Below are positions 1 to 8,192 of a stretch of DNA of 64,000 nt, piece by piece (the first letter of the stretch is position 1; each line of letters starts with the position of its first letter). Origin of the DNA: Candidatus Hydrogenedens sp. (lineage in GTDB: Bacteria > Hydrogenedentota > Hydrogenedentia > Hydrogenedentales > JAEUWI01); the NCBI GenBank assembly GCA_016125095.1, contig WGMK01000007.1, positions 329,605-393,604 of the forward strand, written 5' to 3'. The notes beneath the pieces are model-generated. The model was not told the origin of the DNA. It made no database searches and saw only the letters and a list, made by a program, of their open reading frames with translations. The position numbers were made by a program, and so were the translations under genes.

Positions 1-981
1 ACGAGCGAGTTGCAGCTGGGCAAAATCCTGCCAACGCTGCCGCGCGGCGAGATGCTGGTGCAGACGAAGGTACAGCCCAAGGCCGATCCCAAAAAGTTCA
101 TCGCGGACTTCGAGCATTCGATGGAATTGCTCGGCCTGGACTATGTGGACATCTTCTCCTTCCACGGCATCAACACCGCCAAGGAACTGGAATGGACCAA
201 GCGCTGCTTCGATATCGCCGACGGGTGGCGCAAGGAAGGCCGCATCCGCGACATCGGCTTCAGCACGCACGCCTCCACGCAGGTCATCATGGACGCCATC
301 CAGACCGGGCTGTTCGAGCACGTCAACCTGCATTGGTACTACATTTTCCAGGACAACTGGCCGTGCATTGAAGAAGCCGCCCGCCGCGACATGGGCGTGT
401 TCATCATCAGCCCGAACGACAAAGGCGGCCGCCTGTACGATCCCACCGACAAGCTGCGGGAACTCTGCGCGCCCCTGCACCCCATGGCCTTCAACGGCCT
501 CTGGTGCCTGCGCCGTCCGGAGGTGCACACCCTCAGCTGCGGTGTCGCACGGCCGTCCGATTTCGACATCCACGTCGATATGGTCAGCCAGCTCGACCAG
601 ATTGAAACGCTGCTGCCGCCCATCGAGGCGCGGCTCGAGGCGGCGCTGGCCGAGGCGGTGGGGGAGGACTACGCCCGCACCTGGCGCGAAGGCTTGCCCG
701 AACCCGAGGACACCCCGGGCGAACTGAACCTGCCGGTCATGCTGCGCCTGCGCAATCTCGCCCTCGCCTTCGACATGATCGAATACGGCAAGATGCGCTA
801 CAACCTGCTCGGCAGCGGCGGCACCTGGTTCTCCGGCAAACGCGCTGAAGCCCCCATCGAAGACGCCGCCCTCGCGCACTGCCTGACGCATTCCCCGCAC
901 GCCCAGGTCATCCCCGGATACCTCCGCGAAACCCACCAGATGCTCGCCGGCGCCAAGGTGAAGCGCCTCCAGCAGAATTGA
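1..981 (+). CDS. Aldo/keto reductase family oxidoreductase (5' end outside window)
   Basis: The frame is open from base 1 to the TGA at 979-981, so the N-terminus lies off the left edge and 326 residues remain. Features of the aldo/keto reductase barrel are visible: the VQTKVQ strand (position of the catalytic Lys), FSFHG (position of the active-site His) and the IRDIGFSTH segment. The overall layout fits the COG1453 type of predicted oxidoreductase, which reduces carbonyls with NAD(P)H. In many members the C-terminal part carries ferredoxin-like 4Fe-4S cysteine motifs. Here the corresponding stretch (about 680-900) keeps the surrounding pattern (MRYN, WFSGKRAE) but lacks the cysteine sets, so the cluster has probably been lost. 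The substrate is unknown. Confidence 0.8.
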   Translation, partial: TSELQLGKILPTLPRGEMLVQTKVQPKADPKKFIADFEHSMELLGLDYVDIFSFHGINTAKELEWTKRCFDIADGWRKEGRIRDIGFSTHASTQVIMDAIQTGLFEHVNLHWYYIFQDNWPCIEEAARRDMGVFIISPNDKGGRLYDPTDKLRELCAPLHPMAFNGLWCLRRPEVHTLSCGVARPSDFDIHVDMVSQLDQIETLLPPIEARLEAALAEAVGEDYARTWREGLPEPEDTPGELNLPVMLRLRNLALAFDMIEYGKMRYNLLGSGGTWFSGKRAEAPIEDAALAHCLTHSPHAQVIPGYLRETHQMLAGAKVKRLQQN

Positions 982-998
982 GTTCTTACTGCGGCACA

Positions 999-1145
999 GC
1001 CGCCTTGGAGTGCGGGAACAGGCTCCCGCCTTCATCAGGAAGCTCGCTTCCGTAGCTTGGACGAACGATTGAAGTCAGCCGCGCGGCGACGGGAGCAAGC
1101 TCCCTACGCAAAGCGGGAGCTATCGCTCCCGCACTCCAAGGCGGC
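999..1145. repeat. Composite palindromic repeat between convergent genes
   Basis: A 19-base perfect inverted repeat (999-1017 and 1127-1145) encloses a run of short hairpins: 1012-1029 (6-bp stem), 1038-1051 (6 bp), 1091-1104 (6 bp) and 1113-1132 (8 bp). It lies between the ends of the plus-strand reductase and the minus-strand methyltransferase. The design resembles REP/BIME elements, and it could serve as a two-way transcription stop. It is noncoding as far as can be seen. Confidence 0.75.
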
Positions 1146-1193
1146 CAAGCCGCAAGAGAGGAAGATGTGCCGTTCCCGCGCTCTTTTTCCATG

Positions 1194-1216
1194 CTGTAAA
1201 TCTTGTAAATCCTGTC
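1194..1216. repeat. 23-base dispersed repeat word, shared with 52520-52542
   Basis: These 23 bases recur exactly, in inverse orientation, at 52520-52542, and with two mismatches in 22 bases at 52582-52603. The copy here overlaps the stop codon of the methyltransferase gene (which ends at 1215), so the repeat supplies the end of the coding sequence. Confidence 0.75.
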
Positions 1217-1931
1217 AAAACATCTTCCGCGCCACGGCGAAGATTGAAACACCGCAGGGCAGAGGTGCCAACTTCATCAGCCCGCGCTCGACCGCCATCA
1301 CGCCGCCGAGTACTGCATGCACCCAGGCGGGTGTCGAGCGCTCGAGGTCCGAGCCGCCAGCACCGCCCAACAGTCGCGCCGCCGCGATGGCCGGAAGCAG
1401 CAGCATGTTCCAATGGCTCAGCCACGCGACCTCGAAGCCGGCATCTGCCAGCAGCCCGCGCACCTGCTCGCGAGTAAACCGGCGCTCGGTCTCGATGACG
1501 GTGTCGTGCGCGGAGCGCAGCCATTCGTAGGCGGGCAGGTTGAGATAGACGACGCCACCCGACCGCAGTACACGGCGGTATTCAGCCAGCGCGCGACCGG
1601 GTTCGACCCGCCGGTGATACAGCACATCCATCGACATCACCGCGCCGAAGGTGTCGTCCCGATACGGGAGCGCGGTCACATCGCCGCGCGTCAGCCTCGG
1701 CAGTCCGCGCGCTTTGCACGCGTCCAACGCTTCCGGCGCGCGGTCGATACCATAGGCCAGTGCGCCGTCGTCCAGCACTGTCAGCCCGCCGCCCGTGCCG
1801 CAGCCGGCATCCAGCAGCGGTCCTTCGAAAGGATAGCGGCCCATACCCTCGCGCACCACGACCCGCAGCGCGGCGTACCACCAATGGGTATCCTCCGCGG
1901 CGCGCATCCGGGTGTATTCGTCGGGGCGCAT
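1215..1931 (-). CDS. Class I SAM-dependent methyltransferase
   Basis: The protein has 238 residues and a Methyltransf_11-type Rossmann fold. The SAM-binding motif I is LLDAGCGTGGG (about residues 39-49). It is followed by an acidic residue in YGIDRAPE, the RGDVTALPYRDDTF segment, and a VLRSGGVVYLNLPAYEW strand. The C-terminal third is more hydrophobic (LLLPAIAAARLLGG) and may touch the membrane. The gene is the last of a minus-strand run with hemH (8-base gap), the flippase-like gene and a GT-C glycosyltransferase. A lipid, glycan or quinone substrate is possible, but the sequence does not decide. Its 3' end overlaps a dispersed repeat word. Confidence 0.8.
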   Translation of the reverse strand: MRPDEYTRMRAAEDTHWWYAALRVVVREGMGRYPFEGPLLDAGCGTGGGLTVLDDGALAYGIDRAPEALDACKARGLPRLTRGDVTALPYRDDTFGAVMSMDVLYHRRVEPGRALAEYRRVLRSGGVVYLNLPAYEWLRSAHDTVIETERRFTREQVRGLLADAGFEVAWLSHWNMLLLPAIAAARLLGGAGGSDLERSTPAWVHAVLGGVMAVERGLMKLAPLPCGVSIFAVARKMF

Positions 1932-1939
1932 CCGGGCGG

Positions 1940-2965
1940 CTAGTGCCGCTCGAGTATCTGCGCGAGCGCCTCAACCCAGCGGGGGTGGGCGTTCAGCGAG
2001 GGCACGAGCATGTAGTGTTCGCCGCCGTGCTCCTCGAACGTCTCCTTGCCGCCCATGCCGATCTCTTCCAGCGTCTCCAGGCAATCCGCCACAAACGCGG
2101 GGGAGAGGACCGCCAGCCGCTTCACGCCTTCCCTGGCGCGCTGGGCAATCGTCTCGTCGGTCGCGGGCGTCAGCCAGGGATCGCGCCCCAGCCGGGACTG
2201 GAAGGTCACGGTGTATTGTTCCGGCGCCAGCCCAAGGGTGTCGGCAATCGCCTTGCCCGTGGCCACGCACTGGCGGCGGTAGCAGTGCACGTTCGCCTCC
2301 ACCAGCCGCTCGCAGCAGTCCTTCGATGCCAGGCAATGACTGCCGCTGGGGTCGCACTTGCGCAATTGCCGCTCGGGCAGGCCGTGGAAACTCAGCAGCA
2401 CATGGTCCGGCGTGAAGTCTGCCAACGGGGTCTCTGCCACTTCCTTCCAGGATTCGATGAACCCCGGGGCGTCGTAGTACTCGGGAATCGCGGTAATCGC
2501 GGGCACATTCCATTTCTCGGCACAGTGCTTGTACACGCACTCGAGCACCGAACCGGTGGTCGCAGAGGCGTATTGCGGAAACATCGGCACCACCACCAGG
2601 CGGTCGGGGTTCTTCTCCAGCAACTTGTCTATCGCCGGTTTGATGCGGTGCGTGCCGTAGGCCATGCCGATTTCCACGGCGGGACCATTCAGCCGCTTCG
2701 CAAGCGCATCGCGGAAGTCCTCGCTGAAGGCCACCAGCGGCGAACCACGGTCGGTCCAAATCTGCTTGTAGGCCTCGGCCGTTTTCGGCGGACGCGTCGG
2801 CAGGATAATCAGGTTCACCAGCAGCCAGCGTTTCCACCCCGCGATGTCGATGATGCGCGGGTCCGAGAGGAACTGCCGCAGGTATTCGCGCGTGGGCGCC
2901 GTTTCCGGGGCCGCAGCCGAACCGGTATTGAGCAGCAGAATCGCGGTCTTTTCGTCGAGTCTCAT
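1940..2965 (-). CDS. hemH: Ferrochelatase (protoheme ferro-lyase)
   Basis: The protein has 341 residues. It inserts Fe2+ into protoporphyrin IX in the last step of heme synthesis. Family marks are the N-terminal LLLNTGS, the catalytic FHGLP (His194), FQSRLGRDPWL (about 255-265) and the SPAFVADCLETLEE signature (Glu300). Between residues 204 and 233 there are six cysteines (204, 211, 217, 218, 228, 233). This arrangement resembles ferrochelatases with an internal [2Fe-2S] cluster, although cluster binding here is inference. The chosen ATG at 2965 overlaps the upstream stop as ATGA; an upstream in-frame ATG at 2998 would lie inside the neighbouring gene. No other heme gene is in the window. Confidence 0.93.
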   Translation of the reverse strand: MRLDEKTAILLLNTGSAAAPETAPTREYLRQFLSDPRIIDIAGWKRWLLVNLIILPTRPPKTAEAYKQIWTDRGSPLVAFSEDFRDALAKRLNGPAVEIGMAYGTHRIKPAIDKLLEKNPDRLVVVPMFPQYASATTGSVLECVYKHCAEKWNVPAITAIPEYYDAPGFIESWKEVAETPLADFTPDHVLLSFHGLPERQLRKCDPSGSHCLASKDCCERLVEANVHCYRRQCVATGKAIADTLGLAPEQYTVTFQSRLGRDPWLTPATDETIAQRAREGVKRLAVLSPAFVADCLETLEEIGMGGKETFEEHGGEHYMLVPSLNAHPRWVEALAQILERH

Positions 2966-3879
2966 TCGTTCTCCTTCATCGGCTCCGGCGCGCGCCACAA
3001 CACCACGGCGGCGCTGGCGTGCAGCACAGCGTAAATCAGCAGGGCCTCGAGCGCCAGCGCGGCGGTCAATACATCCAGCGGCATGCCGGCCTCGCGGTGG
3101 AGCAGCGCCGCCTGCGCCAGATACGGCACCCCCGAGGCGTCCGGCGTCAGCGGCACGGCGCTCACCAGCGCGTGCGCGCAGCGCGCGGCCGACACCAGCA
3201 GGAAGCCTGCATCATACCCGAATGCGCGGCAGAGGCACATTACCGCCGCCACGTCGCTCGCCTTGGCGAACGCGGTGATGAACACGATCGGCATCGATTT
3301 GCTTCCCAGATCCCGGGCCTCGCCGCGGAGCGCGTGCAGCAGCCGTCCCGCGCGCGCCCAGCGTCCGGCAAACTGGGCATCTTGCGCGCCGAAATCCACA
3401 CGGGACAGCACCATCGCCAGCACCGTGAGCAGGAGAAATCCCGCGGCGATGCTGGTGCTCACGCGAACATCAAGCATCCGCAGCCCGAGCAGGCCGAAGG
3501 CCCCGAAGCCCAGGGTCATCCACACCTCGATACAGCGGTCCGCGACGATCCACGCGCCCATGCGCAGGCTGCGGTGGCGCCGCATAAGCAACGGACCCAG
3601 TTCACCCGCGCGGCCGGGGGTCCAACTGCCCAGCACCTTGGCGAGAAAGAACACGCGCACGGCGTCGGTTCCCGGGCCCAGCGCGATGCGCCACTTCCAC
3701 GCGCGCATCCAGAAGCCGGTCACCGTGAGCAGCACCATGGCCGCCAAGAGCACGGGGTCTGCCGCAGCCAGTTCGGCCAGCAGCGTGCGCCAGCCAAACC
3801 GCCACACGAGCACACCCAGCAGCCCGACGCCCATGCAAGCCAGCAGCCGCGAGCCGTGACGGTGCAGGAACTCACTCAT
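2962..3879 (-). CDS. Flippase-like integral membrane protein (LPG synthase TM family)
   Basis: The protein has 305 residues, with seven or eight hydrophobic segments and little soluble sequence. The segment LGSWTPGRAGELGPLLM (about 84-100) is the conserved cytoplasmic signature of the lysylphosphatidylglycerol synthase transmembrane region family (PF03706, UPF0104). Members without the synthetase domain are usually called flippase-like and often lie next to glycosyltransferases. Here the gene overlaps the preceding GT-C gene by 8 bases and hemH by ATGA. A role in moving or supplying a glycolipid for this cluster is inference. Confidence 0.7.
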   Translation of the reverse strand: MSEFLHRHGSRLLACMGVGLLGVLVWRFGWRTLLAELAAADPVLLAAMVLLTVTGFWMRAWKWRIALGPGTDAVRVFFLAKVLGSWTPGRAGELGPLLMRRHRSLRMGAWIVADRCIEVWMTLGFGAFGLLGLRMLDVRVSTSIAAGFLLLTVLAMVLSRVDFGAQDAQFAGRWARAGRLLHALRGEARDLGSKSMPIVFITAFAKASDVAAVMCLCRAFGYDAGFLLVSAARCAHALVSAVPLTPDASGVPYLAQAALLHREAGMPLDVLTAALALEALLIYAVLHASAAVVLWRAPEPMKENE

Positions 3880-5413
3880 CCGCGCCGCCCCAGGCGAATA
3901 CCGTCACGTCGTCGGTGCAGGCACGCGGCACCCGGCGCATGTGCGTCTCCACCCAGTCCACTTCCGGACCCAGCTGATCGCGTATCGCCCCGTGGTCCCG
4001 CCATTGCTGAAAGCGGCTGAACTCGGCAATGAAGAAGCCCTTCGGATGCCGGCGCATGAAGGCCTGCAGTTCCTCCAGGCTCGCCAATCCATTGAGACCG
4101 CTTTCATGCTTTTCCCAAGGGGTATAGCGATTGGGAAACCACTCGTCTACCTGCTCGACGTAGTACAAGACCGGCAGATGGGTGGTCGTGATAATGGCCG
4201 TGTCGGGATCGCGATGATGGTTCACCCACGCGCACGCCTGCTCCCATTGCGGGTGGCGCGTGGCGAGGGTCGTCGGCGAACCGGCCGCGGTTTCCAGCGT
4301 GCTGCCGGTCAGCAGTAGCAGGCTCCAGCCCAGCCGCACGAGAAACGCCAACGTCGCGAGCGATACCGGAGCCCAGATCCAATGCGCGCGCCACAGCCAG
4401 CACCACCGAGCCAGCGTCCAGATGCCGTAGGTGCTCAGCAACACATAGACCGGATAGGCGAAATAGAGGAAGCGTGGTCTTCGATAGCCGATGAGAAAGG
4501 TGAGCACCAGCAGCGGCACCCAAAAGGCGAGCACCGCGAACAGGGCCTTGCGATCCCGCCGCCAGGCCAGCGCCAGGGTCCCGACAATCGCCGCGAGCCA
4601 AACGCCCGTGCTCAGGTTATCGCGCAGCCAGGCGCCGTAGTAATCGCGCTCGAGCCGGTTGGGATCCTCGAGTTCTCCGCCGATGCGCGCATTCGAAAAT
4701 ACCGCCTGTTTGTCGGCCGGGTTGGGATTGTAGAGCAGCGCGCCCAGCGTGGCCGTACCGACGATGCCGCAAAGCGCGATCCCGGCGGTCCAGCGCGTGC
4801 GCCAGCGACGCTCGCTGGCGGCCATCAGTAGGGCAAACCCGCCCACAGGCCCCAGGAAGAGGATGGCATGGAAGGTACTGAGCACCCCGGCGAGATAGCC
4901 CGCCAGCGCCACCCCGGCCCAACTCCAGGCCGCGCGCGTGTCGCGGGCGTCCGCCGCTTTCCAGGCTCCCAGCAGAAACACGAGGTAGCCGAAGAGTTGC
5001 AGTTCATACGGCCGCGCCTGCCGCGCCCAGGCCAGATGCCACGGCGATAGTGCCAGCAGCAAAGCCGCAAGCAGGGCAGGACCACGCCCCAGCCACGCGC
5101 GTGCGAGCAGGTAGAGCAGCACCACGTTCGCGCCGGAAAGCAGCACGGAGGGGAGACGCATGCTGAAGGCATCGCTGCCCGACAGCCGGACAAAGGCCGC
5201 GAGCAGGTAATTGAACGCGAGGGCGCTCGGATACACCATGCCGCTCGGCAGGTTGGGCGTGCCGGTGTAGGCGATGTCCTCGGCCACGAAAATATGGACC
5301 AGTTCGTCGTGCCACAGGCTGGGCGCGTCGAGATGCAGCAGCCCGAGGCCCACGGCGAGCAACGCGAACAGTGCCACCGGCAGCGCCTCGGTGAGAAGGG
5401 AGCGGCGGTTCAA
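3872..5413 (-). CDS. GT-C family glycosyltransferase (GT39/ArnT-like)
   Basis: The protein has 513 residues: about ten transmembrane segments, then a C-terminal soluble domain (from about 395). The N-terminal loop after the first membrane segment carries SLWHDELVHIF, with the Asp-Glu pair typical of polyprenyl-phosphate-sugar-dependent GT-C enzymes. The segment WARQARPYELQLF is the usual PMT_2 arginine/tyrosine block. It likely transfers a sugar from an undecaprenyl-phosphate donor outside the cytoplasmic membrane; donor and acceptor are unknown. The start is TTG at 5413, because an in-frame stop lies about 30 bases upstream and no ATG or GTG intervenes. It diverges from the plus-strand glycan operon at 5483. 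Confidence 0.78.
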   Translation of the reverse strand: MNRRSLLTEALPVALFALLAVGLGLLHLDAPSLWHDELVHIFVAEDIAYTGTPNLPSGMVYPSALAFNYLLAAFVRLSGSDAFSMRLPSVLLSGANVVLLYLLARAWLGRGPALLAALLLALSPWHLAWARQARPYELQLFGYLVFLLGAWKAADARDTRAAWSWAGVALAGYLAGVLSTFHAILFLGPVGGFALLMAASERRWRTRWTAGIALCGIVGTATLGALLYNPNPADKQAVFSNARIGGELEDPNRLERDYYGAWLRDNLSTGVWLAAIVGTLALAWRRDRKALFAVLAFWVPLLVLTFLIGYRRPRFLYFAYPVYVLLSTYGIWTLARWCWLWRAHWIWAPVSLATLAFLVRLGWSLLLLTGSTLETAAGSPTTLATRHPQWEQACAWVNHHRDPDTAIITTTHLPVLYYVEQVDEWFPNRYTPWEKHESGLNGLASLEELQAFMRRHPKGFFIAEFSRFQQWRDHGAIRDQLGPEVDWVETHMRRVPRACTDDVTVFAWGGADE

Positions 5414-5418
5414 GGCGC

Positions 5419-5447
5419 TTGCCCCGACTGCGTACGCGGCCTAAAAT
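5419..5447 (+). promoter_or_regulatory. Sigma70-type promoter of the glycan operon
   Basis: TTGCCC (5419-5424) and TAAAAT (5442-5447) are separated by 17 bases, placing a start site near 5454, about 29 bases before the ATG of the Alg14-like gene. The -10 element is one of few AT-rich spots here. Read by eye only. Confidence 0.55.
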
Positions 5448-5482
5448 ACGGCTGCATCGCACCTGACCCTTGCCGAGGAATC

Positions 5483-5965
5483 ATGCCCGGAAATCCCGTA
5501 CAACGGTTGACCCTGTGTCTCGCCTGTTCGCATGGCGGGCATCTTAACGAAATGCTCCAGCTGTCGGCAGCTTTCGAGGGGCACGAGGTCTTTTACTTCT
5601 GCTACGACGCCGACACGACTCGCCGCCTGCCCGACGCCACGCTTATCCCCAACATGGCGCGGAATCCCGTCGAATTCCTCAAGAATCTCGTGCGGGTCTA
5701 CCGGCTGTTCCGCTTGCGCCGTCCCGATTGCATCATCTCCACCGGCGCGGAGATTGCCATTCCCGTTGTGCTGGTCGGAAAACTGTTCGGCTGTAAGACG
5801 CTCTACATTGAGTGCGGCGCGCAGGTGGCGACGCCTTCGGTCACCGGGCGCGTCATGCGGTACCTGGCCGATGCGCTCTATGTGCAATGGCCCGAGCTGC
5901 TGCCCGCCTATGGCGGCAAGGCCGAGTATCGCGGCAGCCTGATTGACGAACGGCCGCGCGCGTGA
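5483..5965 (+). CDS. Alg14-like glycosyltransferase subunit (PssD/EpsF type)
   Basis: The protein has 160 residues and matches the Alg14 family (PF08660). It opens with LCLACSHGGHLNEMLQL, the SxGGHLxE motif at the start of the Rossmann fold, and continues with the CIISTGAEIAIPVVLVGKLFG and LYIECGAQV strands. Alg14 proteins provide the acceptor-binding, membrane-attached half of a split GT28-type enzyme; the donor half is the next gene. Together they add a sugar from a nucleotide donor to a lipid-linked precursor. The ATG at 5483 follows the promoter at 5419-5447, and a longer frame upstream would overlap it. The 3' end overlaps the next gene as GTGA. Confidence 0.85.
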   Translation: MPGNPVQRLTLCLACSHGGHLNEMLQLSAAFEGHEVFYFCYDADTTRRLPDATLIPNMARNPVEFLKNLVRVYRLFRLRRPDCIISTGAEIAIPVVLVGKLFGCKTLYIECGAQVATPSVTGRVMRYLADALYVQWPELLPAYGGKAEYRGSLIDERPRA

Positions 5966-6450
5966 TCTACGTCACGCTGGGCACCATGTTCCTCGGCTTC
6001 GACCGCCTCGTGCGCAAGATGGACGCCATCGCCGCCGCGACGGGCGAGCGCGTGATCATCCAGACCGGACTCTCCAAAGTGTTGCCGCAGCACGCCGAGC
6101 ACTTCGATTTCCGCCCGCACGACGCGGTGATGGACCTCAACTGCGAGGCCCGACTGGTCGTCGCGCACGCGGGCATCGGCGTCACGCTCGATGCCCTGCG
6201 CTCCGGCACGCCATTCATCCTCGTGCCGCGGCTCAAGCGCTTCAACGAACACATGAACGATCACCAACTCGACCTCGCGCGCGCGGTGGAGAAGCGCGAT
6301 TGGGGAAAGATGGTGCTCGAGGTCGACGAACTGGATGCGCTTTGCGCCGCGCCGCCCGCGGCACCTAAAGACTACGCACCCGACAGCGAGCGCCTGGTCG
6401 AGGCCGTGCGTGGCTTCATCCAGCGCGTGGCGGACGAGAAACGCCGTTGA
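5962..6450 (+). CDS. Alg13-like glycosyltransferase subunit (PssE type, GT28 C-terminal domain)
   Basis: The protein has 162 residues and corresponds to the nucleotide-sugar-binding C-terminal half of MurG-like enzymes (Glyco_tran_28_C). Marks are the N-terminal IYVTLGTMFLGFDRLV strand-loop, VVAHAGIGVTLDALRSGTPFILVPR (about 73-97) and FNEHMNDHQ. It should pair with the Alg14-like protein encoded just upstream to form one active transferase on the cytoplasmic membrane face. The start is GTG in a GTGA overlap with the upstream stop, and the gene ends in a TTGA overlap with the next one. Such tight coupling suits a two-subunit enzyme. Confidence 0.87.
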   Translation: MIYVTLGTMFLGFDRLVRKMDAIAAATGERVIIQTGLSKVLPQHAEHFDFRPHDAVMDLNCEARLVVAHAGIGVTLDALRSGTPFILVPRLKRFNEHMNDHQLDLARAVEKRDWGKMVLEVDELDALCAAPPAAPKDYAPDSERLVEAVRGFIQRVADEKRR

Positions 6451-7439
6451 AAGCCAGCGTCGTGATACCCGCCTACAACGCCTCGCGGACGCTGCCGCAA
6501 TGCCTCGCCGCGCTCGCGTCCCAATCGCGTCCACCGCACGAGATTATCGTTGTAGACGACGGCTCGACCGATGGCACGCCGGAGCTCGCGGCACAGTTTC
6601 CCAACGCGCGCTTCGTCACGCAGGACAATGCGGGTCCTGCTGCGGCGCGCAATCGCGGCGCCAGCGAGGCCACCGGCGACTGGATCGTGTTTACCGATGC
6701 CGACTGCGTTCCGCCGCCCGACTGGCTGGAACGTCTACTTACTCCAGAACCGGACACGAGCGTAGCGGGTGTGGGAGGGGGCTACACCATCGCCAATCCG
6801 GGCGCGCTGCTGGCGCGCGTCATCCAGGCCGAAATCGGTGCGCGCCATGCCCGTATGGCCGGAACGGTGGACTTCCTCGGCTCCTTTAACGTAGCGTACC
6901 GGCGCGAGGCTTACGCCAGCGCGGGCGGCTTCGACACCCGCTTCCGGCAGGCCTCTGGGGAGGATAACGATCTGGCTTACCGTATCCACGAGCAGGGTGG
7001 CACGCTTCGCTTCGCGCCCGACGCCCCGGTCGCGCATTTCCATCCCGAGCGCCTGCTGCCCTACCTCCGCACCCAGCTTCGACACGGCTACTGGCGCGTG
7101 CTGCTTTACCGGACGCACCAGGGCCGCACGGCCACGGGCGATGCCTACGCGGGCGCGGTCGACCTGCTGGCGCCGCCGCTGGCCGCACTCTCGCTTGGGT
7201 ACATCGCCCTGGCTCTATTGGCCACCGCATTCGGAGAGATGCGGCCCTTGGGCCTGGTGCCCGTGTTACTGATGCTGCAATGCGGCCTCCACCTCGGCAT
7301 GGCCCGCCGGATCTCGGCCGAGGACCATAATACCGAAGCGCTTGCCTTTCCCTTCCTGGCCGCCCTGCGCGATGTAGCCCGCGCGGCCGGACTCGTCTGG
7401 GGCGCGTGGCACTTCGTCGTGCTGCGGCGAGAGTCCTGA
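6447..7439 (+). CDS. Glycosyltransferase family 2 with C-terminal membrane segments
   Basis: The protein has 330 residues. The GT-A domain (about 1-225) shows VVIPAYNASRTL, the IIVVDDGSTDGT nucleotide-binding block, the metal-binding FTDADC (DxD) and an EDNDLAYRI acidic motif of inverting GT2 enzymes. Two hydrophobic stretches follow (about 240-275), so the enzyme is membrane-anchored. It probably extends the lipid-linked glycan begun by the Alg14/Alg13 pair; the sugar is not predictable. The start is TTG at 6447, overlapping the previous stop as TTGA; no better start with a ribosome binding site is present. Confidence 0.87.
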   Translation: MKASVVIPAYNASRTLPQCLAALASQSRPPHEIIVVDDGSTDGTPELAAQFPNARFVTQDNAGPAAARNRGASEATGDWIVFTDADCVPPPDWLERLLTPEPDTSVAGVGGGYTIANPGALLARVIQAEIGARHARMAGTVDFLGSFNVAYRREAYASAGGFDTRFRQASGEDNDLAYRIHEQGGTLRFAPDAPVAHFHPERLLPYLRTQLRHGYWRVLLYRTHQGRTATGDAYAGAVDLLAPPLAALSLGYIALALLATAFGEMRPLGLVPVLLMLQCGLHLGMARRISAEDHNTEALAFPFLAALRDVARAAGLVWGAWHFVVLRRES

Positions 7440-7443
7440 AGCC

Positions 7444-8187
7444 GTGCCCCGCGTCGTCGTTCTCATCCCCGCCTACAACGAGCGCGCTACCATCGCGTCC
7501 GTCGTGCATCAAATCCGCGATGCCGCTCCCGGTTACGACATCGCGGTCATCAACGACGGCTCGCGCGACGATACCGCCGCCATCGTGGCCGGACTCGACG
7601 GGGCCGTGCTGCTCGATCTGCCCTGCAACCTCGGCATCGGCGGCGCCATGCAGACGGGCTACATATACGCGCTCCGGCAAGGTTACGACATTGCCGTGCA
7701 ATGCGACGCCGACGGACAGCATCCCGTGGACCAGCTCGAGCGGCTGGTGGGAAGGGTGCTCGACGGCACGGCCGACGTCGTCATCGGTTCCCGATACGTC
7801 GCCGATACCGGCTATCAGCCCAGCTTCGTGCGGCGCCTCGGCAAATCCCTGCTGTCTCGGTGGGTCGATGCGCTCATCGGCGGCGGCGTCACCGATACCA
7901 CCAGCGGCTTCCGCGCCATGAACAGCAGGGCATTCAGCATCTTCGCCCACAGCTATCCCGAGGATTACCCCGAGCCCGAGGCCCTCGTTATCCTGCATCG
8001 CCATGGGTTGCGGGTCGCCGAGATTCCCGTGCGCATGCTGCCGCGCCAGGGCGGCGAGAGTTCCATTCGCCCCCACAGCGCCCTGTACTATATGGTCAAG
8101 GTGGCCTTGGCCATCTTTATCGATTTGTTCCGGCACTACCGCCCTCATACCCATCCCGACGCGGAGCAACACGAGGAACAGAGCTGA
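7444..8187 (+). CDS. Glycosyltransferase family 2, DPM1-like (polyprenyl-phosphate sugar synthase type)
   Basis: The protein has 247 residues. It is a soluble GT-A protein with VVLIPAYNERATI, VINDGSRDDT, the DADGQHP metal site and VTDTTSGFRAMN, the pattern of dolichol/undecaprenyl-phosphate mannose or glucose synthases. Such enzymes make the lipid-phosphate sugar donors used by GT-C transferases such as the one at 3872-5413; this link is inference. It starts at GTG 7444, four bases after the previous gene. The DUF2304-like and short membrane proteins that follow are frequent companions of DPM1-like enzymes and may anchor it. Confidence 0.85.
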   Translation: MPRVVVLIPAYNERATIASVVHQIRDAAPGYDIAVINDGSRDDTAAIVAGLDGAVLLDLPCNLGIGGAMQTGYIYALRQGYDIAVQCDADGQHPVDQLERLVGRVLDGTADVVIGSRYVADTGYQPSFVRRLGKSLLSRWVDALIGGGVTDTTSGFRAMNSRAFSIFAHSYPEDYPEPEALVILHRHGLRVAEIPVRMLPRQGGESSIRPHSALYYMVKVALAIFIDLFRHYRPHTHPDAEQHEEQS

Positions 8188-8192
8188 ACCCC

